A program made the position numbers and the translations under genes. DNA of 64,000 nucleotides, from the NCBI GenBank assembly GCA_019096065.1, contig JAGUCH010000005.1:868001-932000 (forward strand). Direction: 5' to 3'. How positions within the stretch are numbered: the first letter of the stretch is position 1; each line of letters starts with the position of its first letter. This DNA comes from Paracyclopina nana (Eukaryota > Arthropoda > Copepoda > Cyclopoida > Cyclopettidae). Below are positions 1 to 11,645 of the stretch, one piece after another. The notes under the pieces are model-generated. The model ran no database searches, was not told where the DNA came from, and worked only from the letters and a program-made list of their open reading frames with translations.

Positions 1-1197
1 CTGGGCTATAGCAGTTTATTTGGGTGGCAAAATGAGAATTTGGCGACTAATTCAGAAATTCTCATGCCCGTGAAAAAGGCTTTTTGAACCACCATCAAAA
101 AGACTTGTAAGTGTCAAACAATGATTTTCAGTTGCTTCGCAAGTAAGCCAATTTTGGATAAAAAATGGACACTTCTTCAGCCAAATTTCATCCTTTGATT
201 AATTCGTGACTATATACAGTATATTATAGTGTGCGGTATTTAGTAGGCAAACATACTAAATACCGCACACACTAAAAAACAGCAAAAAAGGCAAAAAAAC
301 CACAAAAAAACTGATTCTGATTGAGCTATCGGGATTCACTCATGTATTCATGCTTACTTGTGTTTCTAGTCACTAAAGAAATAATTTGTGCTTTCCTCCA
401 GCCAGTTTCATTTGTTCATAGATATAATAGAATATAAAAAGTAGTGTGCGGTATTTAGTAGTGTGCGTTGCGTTGCGTTTGTGTGCGGTATTTAGTATGT
501 ACCCTGAAACTAGCCATGTTTAGTATTGATGAAATATGCATAATTATACATGGATACACAGCCTGAGTTATTAACTTTTGGCTAAAATGTGCACAATTAT
601 GTTAATCAGTTTGTTAGCAATGCATCAGTTTGATTGAAGAATCTTTTTTGCTTGCATTTGTGAAAATATTTTTCATGTTTTTGAAAGAATTGTGGAAGAA
701 TAAACTTTAATATACCAGGACTCACAGAAATTATTTTGCTGAGTAACAGCAGGTTTTTAACAGCTCACGGAGCTCCCCGCGGCTCTGAGGATATTTTTTT
801 GGGGGGGTTTTTGGTTGTCATTAATCTTTACTTAAACTAGTAAATGGATTTTTTTTTATTTTCACACTTGTTAAAAAAATCAAAGTTAAGTGTTTTATCA
901 ATAAAGACAGTCCAATTTTAAAGTGGAGTCAAATTTAAAAAAGTATAAGTTAATTTAAGATCAAGTAAGCTTATTTTAAATAAAATTATTCTCTTGAAAA
1001 TTCATTATAATGTGATAGGCTTAGTTACAACTGAGAAAGCTGGATATTGTTGTTGATAAAAAAAAGGCAACAGTTTTGAATAAAATTATGTCACTCTTAT
1101 GGTTAAAGCAAGCGGTTATGTGCCGAAAATTTTCAGTCTTGTTTACAGGTCAGATAGTTGGGTTTGATCACCTGCTTCAATAGCAAAACCCAAAAAA
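1..1197. other. Gene-free 5' edge
   Basis: AT-rich sequence with no convincing coding exon. It holds the short palindromic repeat family annotated separately (229-497). The rest is low-complexity A/T-rich DNA that I cannot assign. The promoter of the MORN/SET gene should lie in its last few hundred bases, but I see no clear TATA box. Confidence 0.6.
229..497. repeat. Short repeat family with a perfect hairpin
   Basis: The 17-mer GTGTGCGGTATTTAGTA occurs at 229-245, 444-460 and 481-497, and as its exact reverse complement at 254-270. The first pair forms a perfect 17-bp stem with an 8-base loop. The last two copies are separated by a G/T-rich spacer with a repeated GCGTT motif. This could be remnants of a small palindromic transposable element. 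No coding potential is seen. Confidence 0.75.
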
Positions 1198-3646
1198 ATG
1201 TGGGTTGACAGTAATTTCCCAGTATTACTGGTAGTTTTGGCATTTCCATGGCCCTCATTGTCAGAAGGGATTAAGGATCATGAAGGATCTTCTAAGCAAT
1301 CAAAAACTCAAGCAGATCTGGTCAATCAGGTGCAAAGGTGGATAGAATACATTAGGCAAAATCCTTTACCAACTCATTGCCATGGAAATGATTCAGGTCC
1401 TCCATTAACTGATGAGTTATTCATCAAGAATGTTCCTTGCACTGAGGCAAGATCCAAAAAAAGGCAAAAAAGTGAAATTCTTTTGCTGTACTTTTCATAT
1501 CAACCTTGCAGCCTTTTTTAGGTATGCATTTGATGGCCAAATTGTGGATGGTGCACTGCATGGAGTTGGAACTTTGCAATTTAAAAATGCATTAAAAGAT
1601 CAAGAAAATTGCTTGGTTGTGCAAAACACTTTTGATTTGCCACCTCCAGATGTCATCAGTGGAGATTTTAGACAGGGAGCTCTAAGTGGAGTGGCCAACT
1701 TCACTTGGACTGATCTTGGCTTGAAGGGCAGTTTTCATGTAAGAAGTGGCATGCTTCATGGAATGCTCAAGATTGAAACTACTGATGGTGCCAAAGTCAT
1801 GATTGCAAAAGCTGAGAGGAACCAATTGGAGAAGGGCTGTTGGATTGTGAATCAAAAGCAGGTTTAAATCAATTGCCATAATACAATTAATGTCAAAATG
1901 TAGCAGTGTTCAGGTTTTCAGGTTTATATGGCTGACCTCTGCTCCGGAGTCTTCAAGTTTGATGCAAGTCATGACAACAAGTTGCTCATCTTTTCGCATG
2001 ACTGGTCCCTCATCACGTCCGGACAGTTCAAGTCCAATGCTGAACTCATTGCTCAAGATGTTGAGCTTGAAAAGGTGAGCATTGGTGAATATGTGCAGCA
2101 ATGCGACAAGCAAGTGACATTCAAGCAAGTTGGACCCAAGTTCACCTATGATCTTGAGACAGAAACCAGATCTTATGAGTATTCAGCCCATGCTGATTTG
2201 TGCAATGGTACATCCCAAGTTGAAGGCATTGCCAAGGTGCAAAAGTTCATCACGGATTACATTGGACGCCTGGAGCCAGCATTGCCCTTGGATCCATCGC
2301 CGATTGACTATGACAACTCAATTCAACTTCTGTCTTCGATTGAGCTGGCCAATGAGGACTCGAATGTGTATGAGGCAAATCTGAACCTGTTCTCCAGTCA
2401 GGAAGTCATGTTCACCTATGTTGGCAGCCTTGATGCGCAGAAAAGGTTTCATGGCTTTGCGCTTCTGAAATTCTTACCCAATGAATTTTGCTTCAGAGGA
2501 AGTTGCCAAGTGAGCGACTTGGGAGTTCTGAAAGGAACATTCGACCATGGACTTTTGCAGGGTTTGGTTTCATTCACATCAAAAGATGATCATTTGATCA
2601 CCTACATGGCTGTCAAGGATGGCATTGTCCATGGCATGGTCATCACCTATGGCATCACTCCGCTGTACAAAATCCCTGACCGGTCTTCGCTTGGCGAAGG
2701 ATCTACAAAATTCAAATTCGAGGATTGGAAGCAATCCGGATTAGGCAAATTGGCAAAGTTCCTCAATGGAAGAAGGCTGAAAGATCAACCAGCTTTGCTT
2801 GGCCTATTGGGCCATCCGCAAGGAACCCAAGGATATTTATATGGAATCCTAGGTCCCAAAGGCGGAATTTCTGGAGATGACCAAGCTTACATTTACCCCA
2901 ATGCTGCATTGGCTTTAGTTGGTACCTTCAAAAACAACTACATGATAAGTGGCCAGAAAGCTGACATTGTCAAAGCTACTTGTGCAGACAATATTTTGAA
3001 ATTGTACTTTTCGACTCCGGAAGGGCCAACCTTCAAGTACAATCCACCCTCGAATGAGAGCTTGGGTGACTCTCCTTTGACTTCGGATCCCTATGAAGCT
3101 TCAACAGTGGCAGTTCAAGATTCATCGATTCCACACAGCGGTCAAGGTCTTTTCGCTATTCGCAATGTCCAGCCTGGTGAAGTGTTGGCCTTTTACAATG
3201 GCTTTCACTATGCTGGAGAGGAAATTCTGGTGCATGAAGAGCTTTGTCAACACCAAACTGATGGTGAGAGTTTGCTTGAGAAGCTTCGCAAGTGCCAAAA
3301 GTACATGATCAATACCCATACTGGAGAGATGCTGAACATTCCTCCAGCATGGGATGACTTGGACAAGTACAATGCCACATTGGCTCACAAGGTGAACAAC
3401 AAATTTGAGCCTTTCACCAATGCTGGATTTGGCTTCATGGAGCATCCCAGGTTTGGCAACATTATCATGGTGTATGCCAAGAAAGCACTTCAAGCTGGTG
3501 AAGAAGTGTTTGTAAACTATGATTATAGTGCAAGGTATTCACTATCCAACCTGAGTCCTTGGTACCTGGAACAGTACAAGATGACTCAGGAGTACTTGAA
3601 AATGCAGTCTCTTGGCCAAGATGTCTCCCACCTTCCAATGCCTTGA
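1198..3646 (+). CDS. Secreted MORN-repeat/SET-domain protein, SETD7-like
   Basis: Three exons fit: 1198-1471, 1512-1861 and 1922-3646, giving 782 residues. The first intron is only 40 bp, the second 60 bp. Residues 1-23 look like a signal peptide (PVLLVVLAFPWPS). The middle region contains MORN-like repeats (YAFDGQIVDGALHGVGTLQF and later GXFDHGLLQG-type units). A SET domain lies at about residues 605-745, with SGQGLFAIRNV near its start, HPRFGNI in the core and VFVNYDYS near its end. The layout resembles SETD7, a lysine methyltransferase that is nuclear/cytosolic in vertebrates. Two oddities: the signal peptide implies secretion, and the usual Asn-His-Ser motif reads VNNKFEPF, so the conserved His is Asn. 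Whether it still methylates anything is unknown; the fold assignment is firm, the activity is not. An AATAAA follows 7 bases after the stop. Confidence 0.85.
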
Positions 3647-3652
3647 AAAAGA

Positions 3653-3658
3653 AATAAA
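3653..3658 (+). terminator. Polyadenylation signal of the MORN/SET gene
   Basis: AATAAA lies 7 bases after the TGA stop. This gives a very short 3' UTR and leaves about 120 bp to the next start codon. Confidence 0.6.
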
Positions 3659-3781
3659 TAAGTAATTTCATAGATCCTTCAAAATATTATAAGAGCTTTG
3701 AGAAAGCTCAGGTATGGAAAGTGGTTGTTGTCATTTATACCTGCAGCAATTTGAAGAGGTGAACTCGATTTTTTTGAAGTA

Positions 3782-5857
3782 ATGTCTTTTTTGCTTTGCT
3801 GCTCAACCAAAAGGTCGTCAAAGCAAAAGAATAACAAACAGCTGACATCAGCTGCCGCCGCGCCCACGCCCATCAAGGTCAGATCGGTCCAATTTCGACC
3901 CTTGCCCCTGGAAAATCAAAAGGACTCTACCCATTTCAGCTTTCAAGTATTTCAAATGAAAATTCAAGGTTTAAAAATGAAAGGTTTTTCATGATTATTT
4001 GCCCAACAGGAAAGTGACTTGGATGACGTCACAGTTTCAGAAGTAAGAGGTGCAAAAAAGGAACAAGATAGCACAGTGGTCCCAGCTCCCCCTCCACCGC
4101 CACCACCCCCTCCCCCGCCTCCCCCTCAGCCCAGTGTGCAAGGCAACAAAATGCCTGGTGCCGCTTCAATTTCCGCTTCAATCGCAAAGGAAGCGGCCTT
4201 AAAAGCTGCAGCCATGCAGAAGCGCAGAAGGTTAGCGCTATCAGGTTTCCTGATTAATTCGTTAATTATCCAACTTAAAACATTGCAGTGAAATTGAATA
4301 TTCTGAAGAGAGCGAAAGTGAGGAGATCAATCCCAAAACTGAGACAATCAAAGCTCAAGTTGAAGCGCCAAAGCCGAAGCAGAGATCTTTCAGGAAGAGT
4401 AAACAAACAGCTGCACCGAAGCAGGAGGAAAGTAAACAAACAGCTGCGCCAAGGCAGGAGGAAAGTAAACAAACAGCTGACACAAATGAGGATGAACTCA
4501 AAGTAACTTTGAACCCTGAGAGTGTTAAATGAGTTTATGATGCATTATTTATTACTAGGTTTTAAGGATGATGGTGCAAAGGCTAAATTGTGAGCTGAGC
4601 AAGTACCAACAAAGTGACAGGCAGCAACCTGGACTCAACTCAGCAATTTGTGACATTTCAAACTTGTCCCCTTTGGTGGTTGCTTATGATGCAGAAATTC
4701 AAGAAAAAGATGAAATCATAGCTGAATATGAGGAGAAATTGTACCAATTGAAGCACCAGTGAGTTATCAATTTGCTATCCCTGTTTCTTTGTTTTTTAGC
4801 TTTTGTCTTCACAGGGCCAAGAATTTAGTGGCTGAAAATGAGGATTTACTGGGCAAAATTGAAAAGTTCTATGAAATCAGCAAAGTTGACCTGGACAAGC
4901 ACTTGTTCCTCAAGGAGAATGCTGAGATTGTGCTAGCTGAGAATGAGGCTTTGAAGGCTAAAATCAAGAACACAAGAGACCAAAGCATCATTGTACAAGA
5001 GGAGCTCAACAGAAAAATTAGAGAGCTTAAAAAAGATGTTTTGACCTGCAGAAATCAGTGTGATGATATGAAACAGGTGAGCTAGACAGCTTAGTTATAA
5101 CACAACTAGTTTTCCTGCTGAGTTCACATTCACATGTAAAAATTGGGTTCATTTCAGGAGTATGGCATTATGGCTGATGAGTGTGCAAGGCTGAGGCATG
5201 AAAATGCTTTGCTGCAGCAAAAAACGAGGAGTCTGATGCCAATCAAAGAACATGAAGAGCTCACTGCAACCCTTAAGTCAAACAACGAAAAACTAGAGTC
5301 AGAAAATGCAGATTTGAAGAAACTAGTTCGACGCACTGAGAGCGAGCTTGAAGAGTCTCAAATCAAAATTGGCAAAAAGGAGCTTGAAGTCCTTGAACTG
5401 GAAGGAGAAAATAAAGTCCTAAAGAAGATGGTGAAGAAGTATGACAACTTGTCCAATGGCCTGAGACAAACGGTTAGTTTACTAGGGCTTGAATTGGGAA
5501 ACTAGTGTTAATTTTATGCTTTTTTAGGTTGTCAACTTGTCTGAAGAGTGTGAAAAGCTGCAATACGACCTCATGAACCAGAACAAAGTGATAAACAGCC
5601 AAGAATCCAGGTAAAAGCCACTGTCTGGAAACTCTTATTTTCTTTAGACGGTACCTCAAAAGAGAAGAGGTCAAATAGAGCATTCTCTTATGAGCTTACG
5701 CTCTCCTTTCAGGTTGAAAGATAAACAAAGATCTGCCAGTCTGCAAGATGTTACACAAAAAGAGATGAAGCTTCTGGCCAGAATCAACAAAAGGCTCAGT
5801 GATTTGAAATCTAATGCTATCAATCAAAATGAGAATAGCGAAGAGGAGGAAAATTGA
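3782..5857 (+). CDS. CEP89: CEP89-like centrosomal/ciliary coiled-coil protein
   Basis: Eight exons fit in frame: 3782-3946, 4010-4230, 4289-4502, 4559-4758, 4815-5076, 5158-5472, 5528-5610 and 5713-5857, for 534 residues. Introns are 55-102 bp. The N-terminal third is disordered, with a run of 14 prolines and an 11-residue repeat of the type SKQTAAPKQEE. The rest is heptad-rich coiled coil. The block VLRMMVQRLNCELSKYQ followed by LSPLVVAYDAEIQEKDEI matches the region of vertebrate CEP89 that reads roughly RLNEELSRYQ...LSPLLLAYEDRMKEKDE, which is why I choose CEP89 over a generic coiled coil. CEP89 is a distal-appendage centriole protein also linked to mitochondria. The protein is shorter than the vertebrate form (near 780 residues). 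The end of exon 1 is the least certain junction: a second in-phase donor exists at 3878. Confidence 0.78.
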
Positions 5858-6309
5858 CTGCAGCATCATTCAAATGGTTGGCTTATTAAAATGTATTTTT
5901 ATGTCGATTTTGTTACACTTTAATAGCAGATTTGGGCAATCAAAATTCATAGGTAAATAGCACAGTTGTAAGTCTGCAAGGTTGTTTCGCAGGTATACAG
6001 CTCATAACTCATAAATTAAATAGTGAAAAGGTCCAAAAGCAAAGCTTTTCCTCGAACAAACCTTGATTGATTTCGCATACTTCATTCAAATCATATTATG
6101 TATAAGTCCTTCTTTGTCTTTTGATCAGCTGACACAGATCTGTCAAACTCTGTTTCTTATAATATTCTATGACGTCATTGAAAGCATATTAAATATGCAT
6201 TGAATATCATTTATCATTCTTGCAATGTTCAGTTATTAATAAGTTGAGGCATACAAATGTGGTTAATGATAGAGAAAGCAGGTTACTACCCAACATTCCA
6301 TTCAGCAAA
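5858..6309. other. Intergenic spacer
   Basis: No gene is seen. An ATTAAA shortly after the CEP89 stop (near 5886) may serve as its polyadenylation signal. The rest should hold the scramblase promoter, including a CAGCTG E-box near 6126, but no TATA box stands out. Confidence 0.5.
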
Positions 6310-7567
6310 ATGGCGGACACCATTACAGACCAACCTGGCCACACAGGCTTTTCAGCTGGAAAAGTTGAAATCCCAGGCCTTGAAGTTCTGGCCTCACTAC
6401 AAGAGCTAAAAATCAAGCAATTGAGGCCAGGTTGCTTGGAACGTAAGAAAACAGTTGCTCACAGCCTGTATCACCATTTTCTCACTATCACAACAGATGG
6501 CGCCACTGCGCCGTAGAGTAGGGCAAAATTATCCAAAGTGGATTTTTTTGTTAAATGAGCATTTTAGCGTTTTGAGCGGGCAAGTGACTAAGTTATTACT
6601 AATATATTAAGTAACTATAAGGATTTATTTACACACAAATCAATAAACATTAGTGAAACTGAACACTTGTATAAGAACTACATATATTGGCCAATTTCAC
6701 TTATAAAACGCCCAAAAGCTCACAAAGTGAAAAAATCCACTTCTGGTAATTTTTCCTACTCTTCAGTGGCTCCATCTATCGCGCTATTTAAAAAAAATGC
6801 CCGAGCCAAAAATCCTGATCCATGCAATTGTTCCCCTAGTGCTCCAATGCTGCGAATTGAAGAATAAGTATAATGTGCAAACTGAACAGGGCACCAGAGT
6901 GTTTTTCCTTGAGGAGGAATCAAATTTCTTTATGCGATGTTGCTGTACTAATTTGAGAGAGTTGGAAATCAGCTTTCAAGATCCAAATGGACAAGAGCTG
7001 CTTAGATTCTCCAGACCTCTTCGGTGTTCAGGCTGCTTCTCAGACTGCTGTTATCCAAGCTGTACCCAGCTGTTGGAAGTCCTCCACAAGGGAGAGGTTT
7101 TGGGCAGGATCAGAGAAGTGCCAGTGTGCCTTTTTACCAGCAAGCATTTGGAGGTGTTTGACAAGCATGATGAGAAAATCTATGACATCTCGGGCCCTTG
7201 TCTCCCTATAGGTTTTTTCAAACCCATCCAATTCCAAGTAAAATTAAGTATACTCATAAAAATAATTTCAACAGGGATTAATCCAGATTGAGAACCAAGG
7301 TGGGATTTCAGTTGGTGAGATCACCAAGTTATGGGGAGGCTGCATTGTTGAGGCTTGGACTGATAAGGACTCTTTCAAGGTTGAATTTCCTGATTTCATT
7401 GATGTGACCAAGAAAGCCCTTCTGATTGGAGCAGCCATGCTGGTGGTATTTATCTATCTTTTAATCCCCCATTTCATGGCTGTTATTAGGGACTTTTTCT
7501 CTATCTTCAGGATTACATGTATTTTGAGGAGAACAACAACAAAAATAGCATGCACTTTAGTCTGTAG
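6310..7567 (+). CDS. Phospholipid scramblase
   Basis: Four exons fit: 6310-6430, 6840-7237, 7275-7445 and 7511-7567, for 248 residues. The start at 6310 has a good context (aaaATGgc) and gives MADTITDQPG; an earlier in-frame ATG at 6220 is possible. Family hallmarks are IPGLEVL near the N terminus, NKYNVQTEQG, the cysteine cluster RCCCTNL, SRPLRCSGCFSDCCYP, ISGPC, GEITKLWGGCIVEAWTDKD and a C-terminal hydrophobic stretch ending in DYMYFEE. Scramblases of this family move phospholipids across the plasma membrane bilayer in response to Ca2+; the cysteine clusters are typical palmitoylation sites. The long proline-rich N terminus of vertebrate PLSCR1 is absent. Intron 1 (409 bp) carries a MITE-like element. 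Confidence 0.88.
6495..6777. mobile_element. MITE-like element in scramblase intron 1
   Basis: About 50 bp at the left (6495-6549) is an imperfect inverted repeat of about 50 bp at the right (6727-6777). Both ends read inward as AGATGG(C/A)GCCACT, then AGAGTAGG, then AAGTGGATTTTTT. The interior is A/T-rich and non-coding. The size (about 283 bp), terminal inverted repeats and intronic position fit a non-autonomous DNA transposon. I cannot define a clean target-site duplication. Confidence 0.65.
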
Positions 7568-8189
7568 AAGTGCCTAAATTAAAGCTGAACCTACCAAGTT
7601 ACTGAACTTTTTTTATTGTGTGCGAAATGCTTCATTTCTTCTTGTTTTTGCCCTTAAAAATAAATTTGAAGGCTTGATTTCTTCAAATACTCTTCAACAA
7701 GTAACTTAGATCTTAGATCAGCTGTCAGCATTTTATGGCTACTTCCTAGCTGATGCTTGCTATTAAAAGCAGAAAAAAAAAAAACTTGGTACATTTATAA
7801 GGGATGAACCGCTTTGTCTGCTTGAAGCTTCTTTGGAAAAGGTATCATACAATAACCAAAAATCCTTGGTATAGCACGCATAATTTCAAAACAAACATCT
7901 AAAAGCTGGATTTGTGACAGCTCTAGAGCCAAACAGTCCAAAAGCTGAGCAATGTGCTGAGAGGTAGCATACCACTGGTAAATTGGAAAGATGGTATAAT
8001 CATGGCAAAAAAATTAAAGGTATTGTTCAATCTGGTAATCATATAGTATTTCTCTCTCAAAAACCACATAATGATAAACGGTATACAGAAATAAATAAGT
8101 CCCTGCAGAATGGGAGATACACTTGCTTTTCCTCGCAATAGATTGTAGAAAAAAAGTATGAAGTAGAAAGAAGGAATTTTTGTAGAAAA
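7568..8189. other. Convergent spacer between scramblase and protease genes
   Basis: This region contains the 3' UTRs of the two convergent genes. AATAAA at 7659-7664 serves the scramblase. I see no clear AATAAA for the protease close to its stop. A TTTATT within the T-run near 7610 (AATAAA on the minus strand) is a distant candidate that would make the two transcripts overlap tail to tail. Confidence 0.5.
7659..7664 (+). terminator. Polyadenylation signal of the scramblase gene
   Basis: AATAAA lies about 90 bases after the TAG stop at 7565-7567. Confidence 0.55.
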
Positions 8190-10388
8190 TCAGTTCAGCT
8201 TGTCCTTGATCCATGCCACATAGTTTGCAATGTTGGTATAAACGCCTGGTAGCTTTGGTCTAGCGCAAGCAATGCCCCATGATACCAGTCCAATAAGCGT
8301 GCCTTTGCCATCCTACAAAAAAATAAAATATGTACTATGAAATGAATTCAATTGGAGCTGTGTAATGCAAGACTTGAATTTCTGCCAAAAAATTTCCAAA
8401 AAATTACTTAAAAAAAGAGGCCATGACCTCAATTTGCTATGCATCATAAATCCTGCATTTCCATCATAACTGCACACATTATGGCACATTTTGAGGGGAA
8501 AAGCCACAGATGTAACCTTCATTGGCATGGATGAGTGATCGGATTTTATTACCTTATTAGTAACTAGGGGTCCTCCGGAATCCCCCTGACACGAGTCCCT
8601 GCCGCCATTTTCATAGCCAGCACAGAGGAACTCGTGCTTGTAGATGGTTTCCCTCCGGTTGTTGGACTTGAACCAGTCCTGACACGTGTCAGCTGATATG
8701 ACCTGCACCTCCACCTCTTGCAGAATGGAGGGCGTGGTCACTGCCCCGTGGGCGGTCCGGCCCCACCCAATCACCACAGCTTTGTCACCTTCAAAATTCT
8801 CCTCTAAATTGGGTAAGCACACTGGGATGATGTGCTCTTTATAAATCACATCCTTGGCCAGCCTACAAATGCAAGCAGTTAAATTAGGTGTCCATTGCTT
8901 CTGCGCCTTGGATTATTTCTAGGCAAATTTGGTTCCTTCCGAATTCAGTTGAATTGAACGTTTTCTGCATCAATTATTCAATCCTTGAAATACCTCACTC
9001 CGCTACACTCCGCTACACTCCGCTACACCCCGCTACAATTATTTTATCAGTATGAAACTTTACCCTACTCAAGACTTTTTTTATTAGTTCACTTGCTTCG
9101 CTACAATAAGCAACATTCTATTGATTTAGTCCTTTTTTGCCACTACATCGATTGCCACCAAAGTTATTTACATATCAAATTTTGAAATTCAATCCAAATT
9201 AAAAAATTAAATTTCGCTTCATCTAACTCGTTCCGCTTCACTTTAAACTAGGACAAAGTTCTTCAGCTCAACGCGCCGCTCCGCTCGAAAGAGAAAAAGG
9301 AGGAGAAGCGCCACTCGGTTCACACTTTGGTCTCACCTGATAACAGCCAAGTCATTTTGAAAGGTCGCTGGTTTGTAATCTGGATGCTCGTAGGTTTTTT
9401 CAATGTCATAATCTTCATGCGGGTATTTCTCGCTCTGCTCCCGCACATTCCACTCACCCAGGCGCACTTTCATGTCTGACGTGCGGCTACTGTGCACACA
9501 ATGGGCAGCTGTCAATACCCATCTTTTGCCAATCAGGGCTCCGCCACAGGAAATGCGCTTACTCAAGAAAGACTGTTTGATGATGGCGGCCTGAAAAAAA
9601 TCGGCTCGGTTCGCGCGTGACCCATAAGCTGACAGCTGACTGCTCCTCACCTGCCAAGGATGCTGCCCGAATTGCGAGTCCGACCCGCCCACAATCCTGG
9701 ATTGCCTGTCGTCAGGGTGAAGTCCCCTGGAAGTGGATTGCCCTGAGTAAATAGTCCCACACTGGGCATCAGATAATGCCCCGAGCTCGGGGTCAATCCG
9801 ATCAATTTTGTCCCGGTCAACGCAGCAGGTCCAAATGAGCCCGCCGTTGCACAGATCGAGGCTTTTCCGACCCTGCACTGCACACGTGAGGCTGAGGGCG
9901 CACTCATACTTCTCGCCCCTGTACCAGCAATTGTTGGGCACCAAATTAACCCCCCCACCCGACGGGCCCGAGTCCACGGCGGGGCCTGCCCCACCAAACA
10001 AAGAGCTGATCCCGTTGGCGATGTCATCAAACACGCCCTTGGCCTCTATGGAGGCATTGCTGGATGTGGTCGTCACATTGGATGGCTGAAAGAAATTCAA
10101 AATTCCCGCCAAAATGCAGATTGTCAACAGAGCGGAGGAATTCACCTCAATGCTGTAACTGTCACTTTGGTTGTAAAATAGTTCCGAGCTCACAGCCTCA
10201 ATTCTGGGCGAGGCCGCCCTCTGACGGTGGTTGTGTGGTTGCAAAACGGCCTCAAAAAGGCTGGCGAAAAGGCCTTTGGCCGACCTCGCATCTAAGGCCG
10301 CCACAGTAGGAATGGAAAGGATGAAGGCCAGCAGAAGAGTAAGCAATAACAGAGGCCGCCACGTGGCCGCGAGGTCATGATGGATCAT
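8190..10388 (-). CDS. Secreted trypsin-like serine protease with a clip-like module
   Basis: Minus-strand exons, in order of translation, are 10388-9651, 9590-9337, 8862-8553 and 8312-8190, giving 474 residues. Residues 12-31 form a signal peptide or signal anchor. A six-cysteine, clip-like module spans residues 154-189 ([16 protein letters not shown]... ending WTCCV). A linker Cys (DAQC, 210) can pair with the catalytic domain. Activation would cleave R231 before IVGG. The catalytic triad is visible: TAAHC (His), QNDLAVIR (Asp) and CQGDSGGP (Ser). Asp six residues before the Ser (DSCQGDSGG) predicts cleavage after Arg/Lys. Such zymogens act in arthropod proteolytic cascades (clotting, melanisation, cuticle or axis formation); which one cannot be told. 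A second hydrophobic stretch at about residues 85-100 is unexplained. Two introns are 60 and 240 bp; the third (474 bp) holds a 10-bp tandem repeat. Confidence 0.88.
8996..9035. repeat. 10-bp tandem repeat, four units
   Basis: Four units of CACTCCGCTA lie in the protease intron; the last unit has one substitution. CCGCT(T/A)C-type words recur over the next 250 bases in degenerate form. Confidence 0.8.
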
Positions 10389-10495
10389 ATTATTTAGAGG
10401 CTGAACAACCTCATGACCTTCATGACCTCGAGCTCATCTTGGTCAACTGGGCTGAGTGCCAGGCTAGTGTGACCTGAAACAATGTAAACAAAAGT

Positions 10496-10520
10496 CAGCT
10501 GACGTTCAGCATGCAGGTCA
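10496..10520. promoter_or_regulatory. E-box plus nuclear-receptor half-site element
   Basis: CAGCTG is followed, after CAGCATGC, by AGGTCA, about 110 bp upstream of the protease start codon. The same composite occurs four times in a RUSC-gene intron (44560-44884). The function is inferred from the motifs only. Confidence 0.4.
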
Positions 10521-11419
10521 ACACTCATTTTGACCTCTGTGCCATTTTGTGCGCCGTAATAAAACAATAAAAGTAGTTTCAATGCCATTGAGAAAATTGT
10601 GTAGGAGTGGAAACGCTGATTATTTTATGCGTGGTAGCATTAAGGCTGAGGCAAAAAAGCTGCATTCAAATATCAATCAAGGATTTTTTCCTTTGTTACT
10701 TCCATTCCATAATGAACTTTACATTTCAGTCATGCAAATACAGTCTTTCCTTCTAATCAAAACTGGCTCTAAAATATATGAAAATTCCTAAAAAAATGCT
10801 CAGTACTTTTTTACGTTTGTGAAAAAATGATATTTGTTTACATTTGTTTAAAAAAGTAAATTTTAACTGTCATTGATAAAAAACTGCTGACCTTGGCTGA
10901 AGTCAACAAAGAAATTGAGGAGAAAAGGGGAAAAGGGCAAAATGTTTGAGTAAACAAAGAGTCTCAGCAGTTGGGTTGAGCAACTTACTCTCGGGGTGTC
11001 AGCTGTTGTTGCTTTCCGGAAAAGCTCCGCAAATTCTTGGAATGTTCACAATTTTTGACACTCACCAGTATTGCTCAACGGAAAGTGAAAATTCGAGTGA
11101 GCGCCTTGTACAAGGTAGCGCGCGCGCATGCTTCCATCATGCGCGTATCAGCTGATGCTGAGCTCAGCACGCGCGCGCGCGCGCAAATACTAAGCGTTGA
11201 CCTTGCCTTGATTGCTGAGTGTTGGCAACGCAGCAAAAGGCCATCGACCTGATTGTTTACCTTCAATCAGCAAAGGTCAGCTTGAAACCGGTTGCAAAAA
11301 CAAATTCTGGTCTCAGCTGGAGCTTGTGTTTTGTTGCCTTCGATTATTCTCCAGCTGTGGACGCCTAGGAAGCATGCATCTAATTACTAAAAGCCAAACT
11401 GGCTTCTGGATCCTTTTTT

Positions 11420-11645
11420 GCTGAGACTAATGTTGAATTGCCTCAGAGCTGAGATTTGCAACTGAGAAAAATGCTGAGAGTTCAACCTGGGAATTCAGAA
11501 TTACTACTGAGATTATCATAACAAAATTACTGAGACACCATAAGAAAATTGCTGAGATATGCAAAACAACCAGTGCTGAGATTAGCAGCATAAAATTAGT
11601 GAGATTTTCAAACCTGCTGAGACTGGGAAAATCTCTGCTGAGATC
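11420..11645. repeat. Degenerate array of CTGAGA words
   Basis: The word (G)CTGAGA(T/C) or a one-base variant recurs about ten times at roughly 20-30 bp spacing, with diverged A-rich sequence between copies. It may be an old, decayed minisatellite. Confidence 0.5.

Noticed and set aside
8996-9185. Plus-strand open frame over the 10-bp repeat
   Set aside because: It is a tandem-repeat artefact within a protease intron.
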